A stretch of DNA of 64,000 nt from Coleophoma eucalyptorum (Eukaryota > Ascomycota > Leotiomycetes > Helotiales > Dermateaceae): NCBI GenBank assembly GCA_026120035.1, contig JALRME010000001.1, positions 2,865,909 through 2,929,908 on the forward strand, written 5' to 3'. A program made the translations under genes and the position numbers. Below, one piece after another: positions 60,292 to 64,000 of this stretch (its first letter is position 1; every line of letters starts with the position of its first letter). Below the pieces are notes generated by a model. It was not told where the DNA came from and did not search any database. It was given only the letters and a program-made list of their open reading frames with translations.

Positions 60292-60598
60292 GCGTTTCCA
60301 AGATACCCCAAGAATGAGATTTGCTCAGATATATATCTTCAATCGAGCCCTGACATCTTAACTTTACCTGTTTCGCCTAGAGACCTAAGTACCTAGTCAG
60401 CCTTTTGACGGTCGGTTGTGGCTTCCTGTAGCCTCACCAATGCCGTTTGGATCCCACTAAGGTTACCTCAAACTCAATTGTATCCCTCGGAACGCGTCAA
60501 AGAATGCGTTTTCAGCAATTTTTGTGAAATAAAGATGGAAGACCCCTCGTCTCTCAACCATTGCCTTGATTCCATCGTCCAAGAGGATTTCCGAACGC
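60292..60598. other. Intergenic region before transporter gene
   Basis: 307 bp between two plus-strand genes; contains the transporter promoter and leader, no gene seen. Confidence 0.5.
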
Positions 60599-62716
60599 AT
60601 GTCTACCATGGAGAAAGTTGAAAATGGTGCGGCAGATACGCTCGATACAATAAGTACTAAGCAGGAGCTGCAGGAGCTGCAGGGACCCTGGGTCAATGCG
60701 GGCCAGGCTGAAGACACGGCTGAGATCTTACATCTTGACACCTACAACATCCGTTACTTCAACCATTTTGAAGAAGACAATAGACCAAGTCTAGAGGTTT
60801 GTTTGGCGGAAGAGATGGCTTCCTGGTCTGGACAACCACATATCAAAGGGAGTAGTGAGTCGATGCGCATGGCGCTGTTGACCACCTCCTTGATTGGGTT
60901 GCAGTAAGTTGTCCTTGCCCCGACTTGGTCGCGTGCATGGGGAAGCTGTTGACATCAGCTCGTAGGTTTACTTGGGGAATTGAGATGACTTGTAAGTTTC
61001 GGAAGCTCAATCACGTCAAATATACTGATGCTGATGCAGATTGCACACCATATCTTCTTGCCCTCGGCTTGACAAAATCCAAGACATCCCTTGTATGGAT
61101 CGCCGGACCTCTTTCAGGGCTGATTATGCAGCCCATTGTAGGAGTGATATCGGATCGATCGCGCTCAAAATATGGACGACGAAGGCCTTTTATGGTTTGG
61201 GGCTCATTGCTGGTGGCAGCCTGTCTTTTGGTACTAGGGTGGACCAAAGAAATTGTCGGTGCGTTAATACAGGATGAAGAGACAAGGAAGAGTTGCACAA
61301 TTGCATTAGCAATCATATCAATCTATGCAGTAGATTTTGCAATAAATGCTGGTAGGAGATTCCAATCCCTCGCCAAAGGGCCTGCTGATCAGGTACAGTT
61401 CAATCATGCTGCCGAAGTCTTATTGTGGATTCCTTGCCTATTCCAAAGCAGCAATCCGGGTCTGCATGGGGTAAGATGTCACCAGAACACTGTCCAAATA
61501 TATCAAACTAACAGCCTAAAGCAAGCAGGATGGTTTCGGTAGGCCATTTGATTGGGTATATCGTAGGTACGCTTGATCTCGTTGCTATATTTGGGACGTC
61601 CCTCGGAGACACCCAGTTCAAGAAATTGACACTTATCGCTGCCTCTGCTCTGCTCATCGCTGTTGGTATCACTTCCTGGGCTGTCACGGAGAGAGTTTTG
61701 GTTTCAAGCAAGGGAACTGAGAAGGAAGCTGGAGGTATTAAGATCATCACTCAGATCTTCAAGGCAACCATGCAATTGCCACCTCGGATTCAGGCTATTT
61801 GCTGGGCACAATTCTGGAGTTGGATTGGCTGGTTTCCATTCCTGTTCTACAGCACCACTTGGGTCGGAGAGACTTATTTCAGGTACGATGCTCCTCACGA
61901 TGCCAAAGAATCAAAAGATGCTCTGGGCGATATTGGAAGAATCGGAAGCAGTGCATTGGTGATATTCTCTCTGGTTACCTTCTTAGGAGCATTTCTTCTG
62001 CCATTATTGATAAAATCACCTGATGAGGCATCTTTTACTGCACGACCACCTGCTAGCATTGCTGCCGCCGTTACGAAATTCAGCAAGTATAAGCCTGATC
62101 TTCTAGCATCGTGGATAGCTGGACATCTCATGTTTGCCGCGGCTATGATTCTGGCTCCTTTTGCAAACTCATTCAGTTTTGCTACCACTCTGGTAGCAAT
62201 TTGTGGATTGTATGTACCGGCTCAGTCCATACGTGAATAGTGGCTGACTTTTCCAGACCATGGGCTGTCGCTTGCTGGGCCCCAAACACTTTCCTAGGTG
62301 TTGAGGTCAACAGACTTAGCAGTAATACAACCTTGGCTGCAAATGGCCACTCCTATCGACGGCTCTCACGCGGTAACTCCATCGATATGGAACTAAACTC
62401 GCCCACAGGTTCTCTACTGCGACTCGAACACGGCCCAGTCGACGATCCCGTCGCTTCTACAGGCGAACTAAGCGGTCTTTACTTTGGTATTCTCAACATC
62501 TACACAACGTTACCACAATTCATCGGTACATTCATCAGTATGATCGTATTCAGTCTTCTCGAGCCAGGCAAGAGTCCCGAGCTTGCAGACCCGGCTCATC
62601 CTGAAGATCACCACAGCACAGATGGGCCAAACGCCATTGCTGTCTGTTTGTTCATTGGTGCAATTAGTAATTTGGGAGCAGCATTCGCAACGAAGAGGCT
62701 GAGAGATTTGCAGTGA
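60599..62716 (+). CDS. Sucrose/alpha-glucoside-type MFS transporter (Sut1-like)
   Basis: Plasma-membrane or vacuolar proton-coupled disaccharide transporter of the GPH/sucrose transporter group, related to S. pombe Sut1. Six exons, 60599-60903, 60966-60991, 61040-61351, 61399-61470, 61522-62209 and 62257-62716, encode 620 residues. Exon 2 is 26 nt (FTWGIEMT). The first membrane helix is LLTTSLIGLQFTWGIEMTYC. The family motif between helices 2 and 3 is GVISDRSRSKYGRRRPFMVW. Further landmarks are VQSCCRSLIVDSLPIPKQQS, WAQFWSWIGWFPFLFYSTTW and a C-terminal LYFGILNIYTTLPQFIGTFI. A long cytosolic loop with SRGNSIDMELNSPTGSLLRL precedes the last helices. Twelve membrane segments are likely. The substrate (sucrose or maltose) is inferred from the family. 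Confidence 0.88.
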
Positions 62717-63215
62717 GTTGTTTTACGGAGGATACATGAAGTTCTATGGACCTTCTTCTCACGTGGTCGTGCAGAGGGTTTGCTAATCCGTTCTTTGAAT
62801 AGTATGAATTAGTGAAGTATCTGTACTATCGTAGGCGTTTGAAGTGCATTTAATGGTCTTGCTTGGTGTCTGGCCGGCGTTCTATCGAGCTGTATGAGTA
62901 TGGAGTACTTGATATTACCATGTTTCCTCACTTCTTTGATGGTGTTGTCTGTGTTGTCTGTGTTGTCTTGCGTTATTGCTATATTTCGTATCTGATACCT
63001 TGGGCTTTAGGTTGTTGGGTTTCGAATCAGTGTCTTGTTTCTTGACTTGCCTGTCACTGGTACTGAGCTACAATCTGGCCACTGCCTTTATGAATATCGA
63101 TTCATATATGTGTTATTAAGACTCGGAGAGAATTTAATATACTACTTTCCACAATTCATGACTTTACTGCACCGAAATATAAGCTTATATGCTAATCGAT
63201 GGCATTTGCAAGCCT
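62717..63215. other. Convergent 3' region transporter/hexosaminidase
   Basis: 499 bp, T-rich with GTTGTCTGTGTTGTCTGTG-like short repeats near 62942-62970. No gene seen. Confidence 0.5.
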
Positions 63216-64000
63216 CTACAAGGAGCACTCAGTAGCATTATGCTGCGTGCAAAACACCATTTGCACTGGCCCTGCAGAAATACCCTTATTCACCATTCTC
63301 TCCCTCAACTCGGCCAGTCTGGGACTAGCATCAAGCTGACTCCTATTCTGGCCACTGGCATCCTGTCTTCCAGACCACAAAATTTCGCCAGCAGCACTCG
63401 CTCTCGGCCACAGCATATAATCAACGCTTACGGGATCTGTCTGCTCGCTCCAGAGATGGACTTCGCCGCCCGCTACCAGAGCTAATTCTTCGGCTGTCAT
63501 ATTAGCGGTCGGATCATACGAATATGCAAGTCGCCAGTTCTTCGTTGGGGAGCAGTAGTCGGCAAATGGGTAGTAGGTTTGGAATGACTCGTTGGTAAAA
63601 TCGAGCCACTGGCCTTTGCCGCAGTCGAGATACTGTTGTTGTTAGGATGTTCGTTTGAGAGTCCGAATGTGATTGCTTACCCAGAAACTAGAGTCGCCAA
63701 AAACTACTTTGTGGCCAGATGCTACGACATCGTGTACAGAGGTTGGGGTCACGCCCCATGTCTGAATTAACACATCGTCTCCCAGTGTAAGGTTCCATGT
63801 AGTAAGCATTTCCTCCCACACGATAGGGGTCAATCCTTTGCTTCTAATTTGATCATGGTTGCGGTCCAGGAATTTTTGTAGTAGTGGCTTAATTACTGAG
63901 GAGAGGTTGGATTGAACTGTCTCGTCAAGTAAGTATGCTTGCAAGTTCACCTCGTCACCACCAGTGTGGAAATACGCAGAGTAAGGGGAGACTCTGGGCA
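63216..64000 (-). CDS. Beta-N-acetylhexosaminidase (GH20), 3' part, runs off the window
   Basis: Glycoside hydrolase family 20 enzyme releasing terminal N-acetylglucosamine, active in chitin turnover and usually secreted. Two exons are visible: 64000-63681 (5' end outside the window) and 63632-63216, joined in phase 0 as DSSFW/YLDCGKGQW. The catalytic Asp-Glu pair of GH20 lies at the left end of the protein part seen: FHTGGDEVN. Downstream are PIVWEEMLTTWNLTLGDDVL and IQTWGVTP, then GGEVHLWSEQTDPVSVDYML and WPRASAAGEILWSG, both typical of the family. The N-terminal signal peptide and prodomain are outside the window. Potential N-glycosylation sites (NLT, NAT) fit secretion. Confidence 0.9.

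Overview
The window is nuclear DNA of a filamentous ascomycete (Pezizomycotina). The protein flavour suggests Leotiomycetes, but that placement is inference. The evidence for a fungus is direct: genes carry several short introns (mostly 45-100 bp) with GT..AG ends and CTAAC/CTGAC-like branch sites. They encode proteins in fungal-specific forms, including an LSD1 with a C-terminal HMG box, Fun30, Rtc4, DUF2406 and Par32-like proteins. Genes lie on both strands with no operons. I found 25 protein-coding genes; the last runs off the right edge. I saw no transposon, CRISPR array, virus-like segment, rRNA or recognisable tRNA.

Layout, left to right. 0.6-8.9 kb: DNA topoisomerase I (TOP1), a two-CBS-domain protein, the mitochondrial phosphate carrier and a Par32-like GRGG-repeat protein. 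9.6-14.6 kb: a small basic hypothetical protein, a BAH-PHD chromatin-reader candidate and a conserved fungal protein of unknown role. 15.5-20.2 kb: histidyl-tRNA synthetase (with an upstream mitochondrial presequence and an internal cytosolic start) and the SM protein Vps33, sharing a 292-bp divergent promoter. 20.8-28.3 kb: an LSD1-type demethylase, a CaM kinase and a UBE2W/Ubc16-type E2. 28.7-34.1 kb: COQ6, a 2.5-kb gap and an atypical SDR. 35.2-41.7 kb: a RING-like protein, glucose-6-phosphate dehydrogenase and ribosomal protein eL33. 41.7-47.0 kb: a gene-poor stretch of 5.3 kb. 47.0-64.0 kb: a DUF2406 protein, Vma21, Fun30, actin-capping protein beta, Rtc4, dynamitin, a sucrose/alpha-glucoside-type transporter and the 3' part of a GH20 beta-N-acetylhexosaminidase.

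Most genes are housekeeping and do not form a pathway cluster. There is a loose concentration of chromatin/DNA-topology genes (TOP1, BAH-PHD, LSD1, Fun30, Rtc4) and of endomembrane/cytoskeleton genes (Vps33, Vma21, Cap2, dynamitin), probably coincidental. The most unusual sequence-level features are gene-structure oddities: a 10-nt exon in eL33, a 21-nt exon plus a GC-AG intron in glucose-6-phosphate dehydrogenase, and a stop-free intron of exactly 3n length in the E2 gene. Others are a ~12-bp periodic TGCCT array ahead of eL33, a RING finger lacking its histidine, an SDR lacking its catalytic tyrosine, and an orphan exon-like reading frame in the gene-poor stretch. I saw no convincing novel multi-gene system. 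Exon joins were derived by hand from splice consensus, frame and family similarity.
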